DNA from: JANMGV01 sp037440405
Lineage (GTDB): Bacteria > Planctomycetota > Planctomycetia > Pirellulales > Pirellulaceae
Assembly: GCA_037440405.1 (NCBI GenBank)
Contig: JBBIUE010000016.1
Location: 6,943 to 70,942, forward strand
Direction of reading: 5' to 3'
DNA: 64,000 bases
The translations under genes were made by a program, and so were the position numbers. The notes below the pieces were generated by a model. It saw nothing but the letters and a program-made list of their open reading frames with translations. It had not been told where the DNA came from and ran no database searches. Below, one piece after another: positions 19,391-28,280 of this stretch; position 1 is the first letter of the stretch; each line of letters starts with the position of its first letter.

Positions 19391-19747
19391 GTGTTTGGTA
19401 GCAAAAGCACTCTATTAAATCGCCATGAACGTCGAAATCAAATGGGACAGTCGTACATTTCGCGACAATCAGGATTCTCGGCGATGCCGATAGCTCAATC
19501 GACTACCATTCAGACCAAGTTCCGACAGTTGCTTTCGTTTTGGGGAGCATCTTCAGACGAACCGATTCGCGAGACCATCGTCTTACGGAACGGATACTAT
19601 TGTGGCCGGAAGTTCGTGTTTGCAGGGCACACTCTCATTTGGTTCCTCGAAGAAGACCAAATCAAACTCTTTGATTCCCGAGGCGACTTAGTCATGTCGA
19701 CCAGCACTCAGGCGTTCCTGTCTTTCGAGGAACGAAAAGTCGCTTAA
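19391..19747 (+). CDS. small conserved-looking protein of unknown function
   Basis: The frame opens with GTG at 19391 (118 residues); ATG 19442 would give 101 residues and is equally possible. The compact core, ETIVLRNGYYCGRKFVFAGH followed by TLIWFLEEDQIKLFDSRGDL, looks like a small beta-rich domain, and I have the impression of similar short planctomycete proteins, though I cannot name a family. No signal peptide or membrane helix is seen. It is divergent from the upstream exported-protein gene. Confidence 0.6.
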   Translation: MFGSKSTLLNRHERRNQMGQSYISRQSGFSAMPIAQSTTIQTKFRQLLSFWGASSDEPIRETIVLRNGYYCGRKFVFAGHTLIWFLEEDQIKLFDSRGDLVMSTSTQAFLSFEERKVA

Positions 19748-20353
19748 GTTGCGCGGCCACCCATCGTGTGCGGCCAACTATGTGAAACCACAGCTTAAGC
19801 TGGCTGACACGAGCTGCTTTTGTGAATTGGCGGACGTTGGAAGTTACGGATTTTGTCGCGAGGATCTCAGAAGCTTTTGTGTGTCTGTGCCTTCCTGCAA
19901 GTCAAGGCAGCCATGAGCAACACGCGACGATTCTCAGTTTCTCTCGCAATTCGTTCGTGTCCACCAACCAAGCTGATGCAAATTCGATATTGGACATGGA
20001 ACTTTTTAGCTGGTCAGGCGAACAGCAGGTGAACCTAAACTAGACCGAAACGTTAGTGAGGGACGCGACGTTGGTCCATCATTCAAGCGGCGGTTTATGA
20101 TTGATGGATTCTTGCCTGCCGTTTGCCAATGAGCCTTGTCCACAAGCCATGACAAGCTTACCCTGGCCTGATGGATTCGCGAGCGGTAACGCAGAAACGG
20201 GTGCATCCAAGCTCAAAGAAGAATTTACCAAGCCCCGCCCGCGACGAAGCACGTTCCTGCGCGCCAAAATTCAAGTTAGAATGGCGTCCTGGTGTGTCAG
20301 CACATCCGCCAGAGAACAAGCGTTTCCTTTGGTCGATCAGAATAGCGCCGATC
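19748..20353. other. intergenic region without a recognisable gene
   Basis: This 606-bp stretch has open frames in several registers, but none shows a domain, good start or plausible composition. A perfect 12-bp palindrome, CAGCTTAAGCTG, lies at 19791-19802, about 45 bases after the small protein gene; it lacks a T-run and is not a convincing terminator. Confidence 0.5.
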
Positions 20354-20620
20354 ATGAAGCGAGCAGCACCCAACCTACCAGATCAAACATCCCAGCCCAG
20401 TTCCTGGCAGATGTTGCTACATTCACCGGTAGTGATCCTGGGAATGTGCTTCTTGGTCCTTGCGATACTCGGGATTCCACTGATTTGGCTTAGTCCTGCG
20501 TTCTCTCATCGCCAAAAATGGATCTGGTCGATCGTCATTACGGTGTATACCTTTTTGCTAATCGCCATCGTGATTGCGGTTGTTTGGTGGGCCATTTCGA
20601 GAATTCAGAGTACGTTCTGA
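20354..20620 (+). CDS. small two-helix membrane protein
   Basis: From ATG 20354 the product is 88 residues. Two strong membrane helices are separated by a short polar loop: VVILGMCFLVLAILGIPLIW and IWSIVITVYTFLLIAIVIAV. The open frame extends upstream to 20171, but that part is Arg/Pro-rich and looks non-coding, so the internal ATG is preferred. The last 16 bases overlap the convergent Sua5 gene. The family is not recognised; a two-TM inner-membrane protein is all that can be said. Confidence 0.65.
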   Translation: MKRAAPNLPDQTSQPSSWQMLLHSPVVILGMCFLVLAILGIPLIWLSPAFSHRQKWIWSIVITVYTFLLIAIVIAVVWWAISRIQSTF

Positions 20621-21615
20621 ATTGGCCCGTCGAGATCAGACCGATTTTCTGCGGCCCGTGCAATTCGCTCCATCAGGGCCATGCCGATACCGTGCATTGG
20701 AACGGGCTGGCACCACACTTCTTTTAGCAACTTGCGATCGGCAGCTCGAAAGAATTCGTAGAGGGATCGAGCGTACTCTTCAACCGACGAGCATATTTGT
20801 ACGAGATCGAATGGTATGCCACCCGGCGGCGGCGTTAAACCGATGAATGCTTTCGATCGAGAGTTCAACGCACTTCGGTTCGTTTGATCCGGTGCCGAAG
20901 ATACAACGAGGATTCTTGCTTTTGGTCGATAATGAGGATGCCGTCGACCGGGCGAATTCGCAGTTTGGAATTTCGGAGCTACTTGCCAAGCGGTTGATGG
21001 AAAGAGAGCGCCTAACTGCTCGATCGTTACGGCACCCAATCGTAAGACGGTAGGCTCGGTTGATGAAACGTCGACAACGGTACTTTCTAGACCGAAATCC
21101 GTTGGCTCCTCGATGCAAACAATTCCGTCGATACATCCATCTAAGTCCTCAAGAACCGATTGCCACGTCGTACCGCTCGGTTTGCCCGATCGATTGGCAC
21201 TTGGAGCAGCTACGGGGACATTCGCACGAAGAAGTAGCTCTCGAGCAACTGGGTGACTGGGGACGCGTACGGCGACTGTTGAAAATCCCGCAGTAACCAG
21301 GTCGGGAACCGAAGTCTGCTTCGGCAGAACCAAGGTCAATGGTCCAGGCCAGAAAGCTGCAGCGAGTTGTTCAGCGATTGGACTCACCGTTGAACAAATG
21401 GACTCAAGTTGATTGCGATCTGCGACATGAACGATCAGCGGGTTGTTCGAGGGTCTGCCTTTTACGTGAAATATCCGTTCAATGCTGCGGAGATTCAAAG
21501 CATTCGCCCCAAGGCCGTATACCGTCTCGGTCGGAAAAGCAACAAGGCCGCCGATTCGGAGAATCTCGGCAGCGCGATCAAGTTGTTGTGCGTCGAAACG
21601 TTCAGTGATCGTCAT
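20605..21615 (-). CDS. sua5: L-threonylcarbamoyladenylate synthase, Sua5 type
   Basis: The 336-residue product has the YrdC fold signature near the start (GGLVAFPTETVYGLGANAL), the KGRPSNNPLIVHV motif and PSANRSG. A C-terminal Sua5 domain is joined by the linker PGRRHPHYRPKARI. The length fits Sua5 rather than the short TsaC. The enzyme makes threonylcarbamoyl-AMP from threonine, bicarbonate and ATP, for t6A formation at position 37 of ANN-decoding tRNAs with TsaD and partners. It is a cytoplasmic housekeeping enzyme. It is convergent and overlaps the small membrane protein gene by 16 bases. Confidence 0.95.
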   Translation of the reverse strand: MTITERFDAQQLDRAAEILRIGGLVAFPTETVYGLGANALNLRSIERIFHVKGRPSNNPLIVHVADRNQLESICSTVSPIAEQLAAAFWPGPLTLVLPKQTSVPDLVTAGFSTVAVRVPSHPVARELLLRANVPVAAPSANRSGKPSGTTWQSVLEDLDGCIDGIVCIEEPTDFGLESTVVDVSSTEPTVLRLGAVTIEQLGALFPSTAWQVAPKFQTANSPGRRHPHYRPKARILVVSSAPDQTNRSALNSRSKAFIGLTPPPGGIPFDLVQICSSVEEYARSLYEFFRAADRKLLKEVWCQPVPMHGIGMALMERIARAAENRSDLDGPIQNVL

Positions 21616-21927
21616 GTTGGTGATTTTGGGTGAACGCTAGCAATAGTGATTCGGCTGTGAATTGAGTCAGAGTCATCTGGAGAAATTTATCCGCATTGAG
21701 TAATGATGCCATGTTCATGATCAGGGTGATGACTCGACGGAGTGATCGCAGAGCACATACCGACGGTCAATCGAGAGCCCCAGGCGTCACTCCCGGTCGC
21801 CGATGGAACTGCAGAGAATTCTGTCTGCAAATTCAAGTGGCGATCCAATGCACGAAGCCTCAAGTATCGGAGCAACCCGATCCGTGTTTCCTCAGGAAGA
21901 TTTTAGCAGCGAACTGGCAGAGGACGA
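21616..21927. other. divergent promoter region between sua5 and yihY-like genes
   Basis: This 312-bp region serves both flanking genes. AGAGGA lies just upstream of ATG 21928. No clear promoter pair or structured element is recognised. Confidence 0.5.
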
Positions 21928-22923
21928 ATGTTGAACGATTGGTTCCAATCGCTTTTTCCAAACCTGCGCGATGCCGCTCAGCGATGGAGCGAAGACGATG
22001 CCAGCTCGATGGCTGCATCCGTTGCATATTACTTAGCGTTGTCGCTCTTTCCGTTGGTGTTGCTTCTGACCACGGGTCTTGGACTTTTTCTGCAGTTCAC
22101 CAGGCTTGGACATGATGCTGAAAAAGAGCTGATGGATGCCGTACTCGTTTACGGCTCGCCTGTCATCTGTGAGCAATTCACTGAAGTTGTCGGTCAACTG
22201 CGGCAACACGCGATCGTAACAGGTCCATTCGGTGTGTTTACGGCAATTCTCGCTGCGATCGGCGTGTTTTCGCAACTCGATCGCGGCTTCGATCGGGTGT
22301 GGCGCGTTGGCACCCGGCGTGATACGTCACTTTGGACTTCCGCCAAGCGCATCATTCGCGGACGACTTTGGGCGTTCCTCATGTTTCTTTCGTTAGGCGG
22401 AATGATCGCATTGCTATTCGTCTGTGAGATGGTCGTCGCTCATTTGCGGTCCGTAATGACGACGAGCATGCCGAGCTTGACTCATGTGCTGGGCGTGTTC
22501 GACACGCTTGTGACTCTGCTTGCCAATTCGACGCTGTTCTGCTTGATGTATCGCTTTCTTCCGAAAGCCAAAGTTCGGTGGTCTCATGCGTTTCGTGGAG
22601 GACTTCTCGTGGCGACCATCTGGGAGCTTGGAAGAATCATCTTGGGCATGTTTCTCATCGGCATGAGGTACACGCTTGCTTATGGAGTAATCGGATCGTT
22701 TATCGCACTGTTGCTTTGGTGCTACTACGGGGTATCGATCATCTATTTTGGAGCCGAATACGTTCAGGTTCTACAGCGGCGATCAGAATGCAGAGCCGAT
22801 CTAACCATTGAAGAAGCTGATGCGAGACAGCGAGCAGCCATTTCTGACTCCGAAGCTGGAATGGAGTCGCAGACCCTTCAAATGGAAAGCACTCGAATCA
22901 TTCCCCGGCGTCGAGCGGCATAG
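21928..22923 (+). CDS. YihY/BrkB-family inner-membrane protein
   Basis: The 331-residue product has six predicted membrane helices and the family opening DDASSMAASVAYYLALSLFP, followed by the conserved region FDRVWRV, MYRFLPKAKVRWSHAFRGGL and VIGSFIALLLWCYYGVSIIY. The family was once called ribonuclease BN by mistake; it is now regarded as a membrane protein of uncertain, possibly transport, function. The 3' end overlaps the convergent gene at 22898 by 26 bases. Confidence 0.94.
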   Translation: MLNDWFQSLFPNLRDAAQRWSEDDASSMAASVAYYLALSLFPLVLLLTTGLGLFLQFTRLGHDAEKELMDAVLVYGSPVICEQFTEVVGQLRQHAIVTGPFGVFTAILAAIGVFSQLDRGFDRVWRVGTRRDTSLWTSAKRIIRGRLWAFLMFLSLGGMIALLFVCEMVVAHLRSVMTTSMPSLTHVLGVFDTLVTLLANSTLFCLMYRFLPKAKVRWSHAFRGGLLVATIWELGRIILGMFLIGMRYTLAYGVIGSFIALLLWCYYGVSIIYFGAEYVQVLQRRSECRADLTIEEADARQRAAISDSEAGMESQTLQMESTRIIPRRRAA

Positions 22924-23398
22924 TATCGATTGAACGTTGGATCGAATCCTCTTCTGCCGATTGGAACAACTTGCCGAGGTGAAAAATCTGTTCGGTGAAC
23001 AGTTCCGTACCATCATCCAAATAAGCTCGGGCCCGAACGGACCATACAATCTTGATCAATCGACCTTGATAGGAAAGCGGAGCATCGGGGAGTTCGACTG
23101 AGAACGCCTGAGGTTGCTTCCAATCAATCTTTTGCAATGTGCTTCCCGAATTCCTACGAAAGAAATGAACTCCGAGGTCTTCAGTGCCCTTGCCTTGCGT
23201 AGTCCAAGTAATCGAAATCTCAAAAGCATTCAGCCGCAACGGATCCACATTGGCAAGCCGATACTCGATTTCGATCTTCTCACCGGGAACGTAAAAATCG
23301 CGACGGCGCGCAAGTCGAACGATCACACCTGTTTCTGTTTCATCTCCAGAGTGGTTGGGTAGACTACGACGGGGAAATTTCGGCAATACGATGGCCAC
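22898..23398 (-). CDS. unknown beta-sandwich protein, arrestin-like pattern
   Basis: The 166-residue product starts at GTG 23398, ten bases after AAGGAG. The text YVPGEKIEIEYRLANVDPLR followed by FEISITWTTQGKGTEDLGVH suggests a single beta-sandwich domain of the kind used in arrestin-like or Spo0M-like proteins; this is a fold-level guess. The gene overlaps the upstream membrane-protein gene by 76 bases in another frame, which is long for coupling. The site before the GTG argues for a separate gene rather than a frameshift. The two proteins probably act together. Confidence 0.7.
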   Translation of the reverse strand: MAIVLPKFPRRSLPNHSGDETETGVIVRLARRRDFYVPGEKIEIEYRLANVDPLRLNAFEISITWTTQGKGTEDLGVHFFRRNSGSTLQKIDWKQPQAFSVELPDAPLSYQGRLIKIVWSVRARAYLDDGTELFTEQIFHLGKLFQSAEEDSIQRSIDTMPLDAGE

Positions 23399-24381
23399 CG
23401 ATGGGCTTCTCCTTCAACGACGATTTTCCAAAGGACGGCATTGTGCGGACTTTGGAACGAGTGCATGACTTCATTCGGCATTTCGAAGGAACATTGTAAT
23501 TCAAGCGGTAGCCCAAAGTCGATCCGGCAACGTCCCCGTTCGAGCAAGAGATTCCGAAAAATTTCATGCTTCTCGGTTCGAATATCGGTTCCCTCCTGGT
23601 AAATCACCTGTTCTTCGCAAACAAGCGAAACGGAAATTCTTCTTACAACTGCTCGGCCGTACTGTACGACGTACAAATCGTACTGTCCACCCGCCGTGAT
23701 GGGTAAATCGCTAATTTCCACGCTGGTCTGTCCCGAGCCGAGGACGCGCCGGAAATTGCGAAAAAACCAAGTGGTGGCATAGTAACTTGCAATTCCAAAC
23801 AGCGGTAGACATAGGAGCAACAGCCAATCGGGCTGCCAGCGAAGCAGGCCGCTGATGGCGATCGCCAAAAAAATGGCGACCAGCGAGTTCCATGCCAATG
23901 CGAAGATACTGCTTAAGATCAACGGCGGAACTTCCGGTCTAGCACTCGGTAGACGATAGGTCAATTTCGTTCCTGGACTATCGTTGAGCGTCTGAAGCGT
24001 CGGGATCATCGGGGGTAACAGCCTCCGATTTCGCCGCGACTCTCGATTGAGGTCCGCCGCTTGAGTAGCCAGGGCCTGTCTGCGCTCTTCGCTGACAACC
24101 ACTCGCATGATTCGGTAGAAGAACCCAATGGCACCGGTCAGAATAAACGACACGGAGGCCGCAACCATGACCCAGAAACCAAATCCGATACGGTAAACTT
24201 GGGTTTCTGGCGAGTAGAGCTGCCAACCGGTGACGATCGCCAACGTCATGACTCCGAGAAGGCATAGCATGGCAAAAAACATGGCTTCGCCGATGCTTCC
24301 CCACATCCACGAGCCGGTCATGCGTTGACCACGTTTTTTTCGCCAAAGACGAAAAAACCGAGCAATTTTTAGACTGGTCAA
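23323..24381 (-). CDS. membrane protein with C-terminal arrestin-like region, function unknown
   Basis: The 352-residue product has two membrane helices near the N-terminus (about 28-90), a cytoplasmic linker rich in Arg (SEERRQALATQAADLNRESR), two more helices (about 160-205), and a C-terminal beta-rich region. That region ends with LWKIVVEGEAHRWPSYCRNF and VVVYPTTLE, which resembles the closing strands of arrestin-fold proteins. I know of no function. It overlaps the downstream small gene and is divergent from the large gene at 24762. Confidence 0.8.
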   Translation of the reverse strand: MTSLKIARFFRLWRKKRGQRMTGSWMWGSIGEAMFFAMLCLLGVMTLAIVTGWQLYSPETQVYRIGFGFWVMVAASVSFILTGAIGFFYRIMRVVVSEERRQALATQAADLNRESRRNRRLLPPMIPTLQTLNDSPGTKLTYRLPSARPEVPPLILSSIFALAWNSLVAIFLAIAISGLLRWQPDWLLLLCLPLFGIASYYATTWFFRNFRRVLGSGQTSVEISDLPITAGGQYDLYVVQYGRAVVRRISVSLVCEEQVIYQEGTDIRTEKHEIFRNLLLERGRCRIDFGLPLELQCSFEMPNEVMHSFQSPHNAVLWKIVVEGEAHRWPSYCRNFPVVVYPTTLEMKQKQV

Positions 24382-24761
24382 ATCGACTCCTCGATTGATG
24401 GAAATGCGACGGAATAGCGGATTCTAAGTCAGAATCATCAGAAACGATCGAAGACTCAGGAGCTCCGAAATGAGGTGAGTACGCTCCAAAAGCGATTATA
24501 GCGGACCAGCGACGATCCGAATCGTCAAGTTTTCGCAGTTCGTTAGTCTGTGAATTCGCCTCGCAGAACCCGATTTTAGCGTTCAATCGAGAGAGCCCCA
24601 GAGCCATTCGGCGACGCCGCTCTCGCCTTTTCTGAATTTTTCCTTTCTTTTTGACTTCTGCCCTATTTTTGAAAACCGAGATGCTGGGCCAAGCGTCTAC
24701 ATCCTTCGGATCGCCAGTGTCGAAGAATACGACTGTAGGGGTTTTCATAGCGAGGTTGAGC
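24382..24761. other. divergent promoter region upstream of the large-module operon
   Basis: This 380-bp region separates the minus-strand membrane protein gene from the plus-strand operon at 24762. GAGG lies six bases before ATG 24762. The frame is open back to 24651, but that extension precedes a good signal peptide and is probably not translated. No clear promoter is identified. Confidence 0.45.
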
Positions 24762-27700
24762 ATGCGCTGGAAGAGGGTTCCGCTTGTCGTCGGGCTGATG
24801 CAATTCTTGTTGATCACAACCGTTCTCCTTCGCGGAAGCGCAGTTTCCTATTCTCAGAATCCTGATGAACCTCCGGATGTCCGTTCCCCAACCGAGGTCT
24901 CGGCTGCAGCCACCGACTCGAAATCCCTCGCAAAATCACCAGCACAGGCCATCTACATTCCTTACAACAAGTTTAATGAAGTCTTCGAGAAGGCAGGCCG
25001 AGGTGTGTTCTTGCCTTACGATAAGTTCCTCGAACTTCAGAAAGCAGCGCAGCGCGAACTCCCTACCGAACTGCCCAAAATTCCCATTGACTGGTTGCTC
25101 ATCGAGGCAGACAACGATGCGCGCGTGGAAGGCAACGTCGTCATCGTTACCGCCAAACTCAAATTCGAGCTCATGAAGAAGGGCTGGCTTCAGATTCCCC
25201 TTCGCCTGTCCGGTGCAGCCGTGCTCGCTGCAACCATCGGTGATGCACCTGCCCGTGTTGTTGCGGAAAGCGACGGTTCGTACTCGATAATCCTCGAACA
25301 TGCATCGGATCATGTCGAGCAAGTTCAATTGAAGTTGGTCTATGCTGCAGGTTATGAACGCTCAGCCGGAAAGAACAGCGTGTCGTTTCGGTCGCCGCAA
25401 GCGCCCATCAATCGCTGGCGAATCCGAGTCCCCGAACGCGGAATCAAAGTCTCCATCGATCCGATGATTGCCGCCAGCGAAGTTCCGGAATGGGAAACGG
25501 ATGGACGCATCGCACCTGATGAACCTGATCCATCCGATTCCCACGATAGCGATGCTCAAGATTCCCCTCGCGGCGATGAATCGATGCTGGTCGCCTACGT
25601 CGGTGCTGCCCCCGATGTGCGGATCGAGTGGACTCCGAAAGCTGAGGGCGCCACCGGCCTCAAAGTCCTTGCCAGCGTTCAATCGGAACAATTGACGACG
25701 ATTGATGACGGCGCACTCCGAACTCGAGTGTCGTTGCAGTACCAGATCAGCCGCTCCCAACTCAGTGATTTGGCGATCGATGTTCCCACAAATCAAAAGG
25801 TCGTCAGTGTCTTCGATCCGAATATCAAGCGATGGTCTGTCGAGGAATTGGACGGCAGGCAACGCATTCGGGTAGAACTGTTTCAACCTGCAACGGCGAA
25901 TCAATCAGTCATCTTGGATTTCGAAAAACTTCTTGAACAAGCCCCAGATCAACGCGTATCCATACCCGCTGTCAGTGCTGTCGATGCTGATCGTCAGCAG
26001 GGTACGATCGCGGTCCGCGTTCATCCTCTATTGCGAGCGGAAATCGGTGAACGACAAGGGGTATCCCAACTAGACGTGTCCGAGCTTCCTCCAGGCTGGC
26101 TCACTGAAGAATCGTCATTTGCCTTTCGATATGCGAGTCCCCCCTATTCGCTGGCCTTCGACGTCGAACGAATCCAACCTCGAGTTTCGATCGATCAGTG
26201 GGTGGATTATATGATCGATGCACAGCAGATTTCAGTTCGCGCTATCGGGCGCTATCAGATTGAAGATGCAGGTGTATTTCAAGTAACCGCGTTGATTCCT
26301 GAAGGTTTTGAATTGCGACGAGTTCGCGGCGTCTCGCTGGATGGAGTCGAAGCTGCTGCGGTCGATTCTTTTCATGTCGATGAAACAAACAAATTGGTTA
26401 CGATTCAATTGGCTCGCAAGGCCTTTGGTAAGGTCGGACTGGCTCTTGATCTACATCGCACACTCTCTGATCCCAATTTGCTGGTGCCGACAGGTATGGC
26501 ATCTGAGATCGAATTGCCGATTCCAAAGTTTCAGTTTGCGGCGGTCAAGCAATTTACAGGACGATTGATTGTCTCTACCGACGAAAGTCTACGCGCTAGC
26601 GCGGTGACCTCCGAGGGACTGGGGCGACTTGGATTCCAGGAAGCCCGAGAGGGCATCTCCATTCCTCCCGATCCAGGATTCGCTAACGCTCGAGAATCGA
26701 TGGCGTTCGCCTATACCGATCATGCAACCGACTTGAAAATCGGTCTCGAGAGGCGAAAGCCGTTTGTGACATCAAAACAGCTACTGACTGTCCGTGTCGA
26801 AGAGGGCGTTGCCAAGTTTGAATCGCACATCTTCTTCGATGTTCACTACAGCTCAGTCAAGTCACTTGGTGTTGAAGTGCCTCGTTCGCTGGCTGGGCTC
26901 GTCAGGAATACCTCGCCGAACTTGCGAGAGACGATCCAACCCGCACCGGACGGTCAAGTTGGTGAATACGATACTTGGACTTTCACTGGTGACAATGATC
27001 TCCTCGGAACGGTCGAAGTTCGATTGACGTGGGAGCGCAACCTCGATGCCATGGCCATTGGGCAAACCATGGAGCTTCCCGTGCCCTCACTTCGTCCATT
27101 GGAAGTCGATCGAGCATGGGGGCAGATCATGATCGCCAAGACGGAGTCGCTGGATGTCCAACCGCAGGAGGACGCAGAGAATCTGCGACCCATCGATCCG
27201 CAGTTTGATCGCATGCCCGAAGCCGGTGCCATCGATGCATCTCGAGCCTTTGAATTTCACGGCGATTGGAAGTTGAACCTTGCAGTGACTCGATTTCAGC
27301 TAGAAGAAGTCAAGCGGACGAGCATCGAACGTTGCTGGATTCGTATGGTTCCAACTCGAAGTGGTCCGATCAACGTACAGGCGTTCTACAATTTGAAGAC
27401 AGCCCGGCAGCGAATTGCATTTTCATTGCCAGCCGAAGTGGAGTTCGACTCGCAACCGCTTCTTGTCGATGGCAAGGCTGTTCCTCTTGAACGAGGTGAT
27501 GCGAATACCTTCTATATTCCTTTGGTGTCCAGGCCCGCGACAGAATCCGTCCTGGTTGAACTGCAGTACACAATAACCGACCCTGCCATCGGACTGCAAT
27601 TTCCGGCCTTCCCTGAAGACCCAGCAGTGCAAAAAGTCTACTTGAGTCTGTATCTGCCAAACGATCGTCTTTTGACAAGTTGGACCGGAGCATGGGCGAA

Positions 27701-28280
27701 CGAATGGTCCGAGAGGAACCACATGCGCCCGAATACGAATGAGGCCCAGCTTCGCAATTGGGTGCGAGATGGCATCGGAACGAAATCCATCAGCGATCGC
27801 CCATTTCAAGTTGACGGCAAGATGTTCTTGTTTGCAACGCTACGTCCAAGTCCTCCGCCCGATGGTCTTCTGAACTATACAAGCATGAATCGCGGCGGGT
27901 TCGCTGCCATGGGCCTCGCATTCGCAGCAATCGTTGTCGTGGCACTATTCTTTCTCCGTTTCCCACAACAAGTGGCTCTCGTTGCGGCGGCAACCATTGG
28001 AGTTCTACTTTTGGCCGTCTTCGCTCCAACGCTGGTGGAGAATTTTACATCCCAACAAATGGCGACAGCGATCTCGTGCTGCGGAATTGCGTGGGTGGCG
28101 ATCCTCGTTGTCCGGTTTGGTCGAGGGTGGTCGCCGCGATTCGCGAGCCGCGCCATAAGAGCTCAAGAAGCGAGTACCCTTTCAGCGACGCCCCAGGCCG
28201 CTGCCGATCTTCCAATCGAACCGGCGTCGACGGGACCGCCTGTAAACGGCACCGACATCCAAGGAGGGACCCCATCATGA
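24762..28280 (+). CDS. large exported/membrane protein, module A of a triplicated family
   Basis: ATG 24762 gives 1172 residues with a signal peptide (RVPLVVGLMQFLLITTVLLR, ending near AVSYSQ). The mature protein opens with a short repeated motif, AIYIPYNKFNEVFEK then GVFLPYDKFLELQKAAQ. A long series of beta-sandwich-like domains follows for about 900 residues. The end has three membrane helices (from about FAAMGLAFAAIVVVALFF) and a short cytoplasmic tail. I do not recognise a named family. The layout matches both halves of the next gene, so the operon carries three copies of one module. The 3' end overlaps the next start (ATGA). An envelope scaffold or adhesion role is possible but not shown. 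Confidence 0.85.
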   Translation: MRWKRVPLVVGLMQFLLITTVLLRGSAVSYSQNPDEPPDVRSPTEVSAAATDSKSLAKSPAQAIYIPYNKFNEVFEKAGRGVFLPYDKFLELQKAAQRELPTELPKIPIDWLLIEADNDARVEGNVVIVTAKLKFELMKKGWLQIPLRLSGAAVLAATIGDAPARVVAESDGSYSIILEHASDHVEQVQLKLVYAAGYERSAGKNSVSFRSPQAPINRWRIRVPERGIKVSIDPMIAASEVPEWETDGRIAPDEPDPSDSHDSDAQDSPRGDESMLVAYVGAAPDVRIEWTPKAEGATGLKVLASVQSEQLTTIDDGALRTRVSLQYQISRSQLSDLAIDVPTNQKVVSVFDPNIKRWSVEELDGRQRIRVELFQPATANQSVILDFEKLLEQAPDQRVSIPAVSAVDADRQQGTIAVRVHPLLRAEIGERQGVSQLDVSELPPGWLTEESSFAFRYASPPYSLAFDVERIQPRVSIDQWVDYMIDAQQISVRAIGRYQIEDAGVFQVTALIPEGFELRRVRGVSLDGVEAAAVDSFHVDETNKLVTIQLARKAFGKVGLALDLHRTLSDPNLLVPTGMASEIELPIPKFQFAAVKQFTGRLIVSTDESLRASAVTSEGLGRLGFQEAREGISIPPDPGFANARESMAFAYTDHATDLKIGLERRKPFVTSKQLLTVRVEEGVAKFESHIFFDVHYSSVKSLGVEVPRSLAGLVRNTSPNLRETIQPAPDGQVGEYDTWTFTGDNDLLGTVEVRLTWERNLDAMAIGQTMELPVPSLRPLEVDRAWGQIMIAKTESLDVQPQEDAENLRPIDPQFDRMPEAGAIDASRAFEFHGDWKLNLAVTRFQLEEVKRTSIERCWIRMVPTRSGPINVQAFYNLKTARQRIAFSLPAEVEFDSQPLLVDGKAVPLERGDANTFYIPLVSRPATESVLVELQYTITDPAIGLQFPAFPEDPAVQKVYLSLYLPNDRLLTSWTGAWANEWSERNHMRPNTNEAQLRNWVRDGIGTKSISDRPFQVDGKMFLFATLRPSPPPDGLLNYTSMNRGGFAAMGLAFAAIVVVALFFLRFPQQVALVAAATIGVLLLAVFAPTLVENFTSQQMATAISCCGIAWVAILVVRFGRGWSPRFASRAIRAQEASTLSATPQAAADLPIEPASTGPPVNGTDIQGGTPS
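28261..28267 (+). promoter_or_regulatory. ribosome binding site of the 2575-residue gene
   Basis: AAGGAGG lies nine bases before ATG 28277, which overlaps the TGA (28278-28280) of the previous gene. This identifies the true start; the open frame extends back to 28076 only as overlap with the upstream gene. Confidence 0.88.

Noticed and set aside
22898..24381. One gene broken by a frameshift
   Set aside because: The first frame ends with a complete beta-rich domain and the second has its own Shine-Dalgarno and GTG, so two genes fit better.
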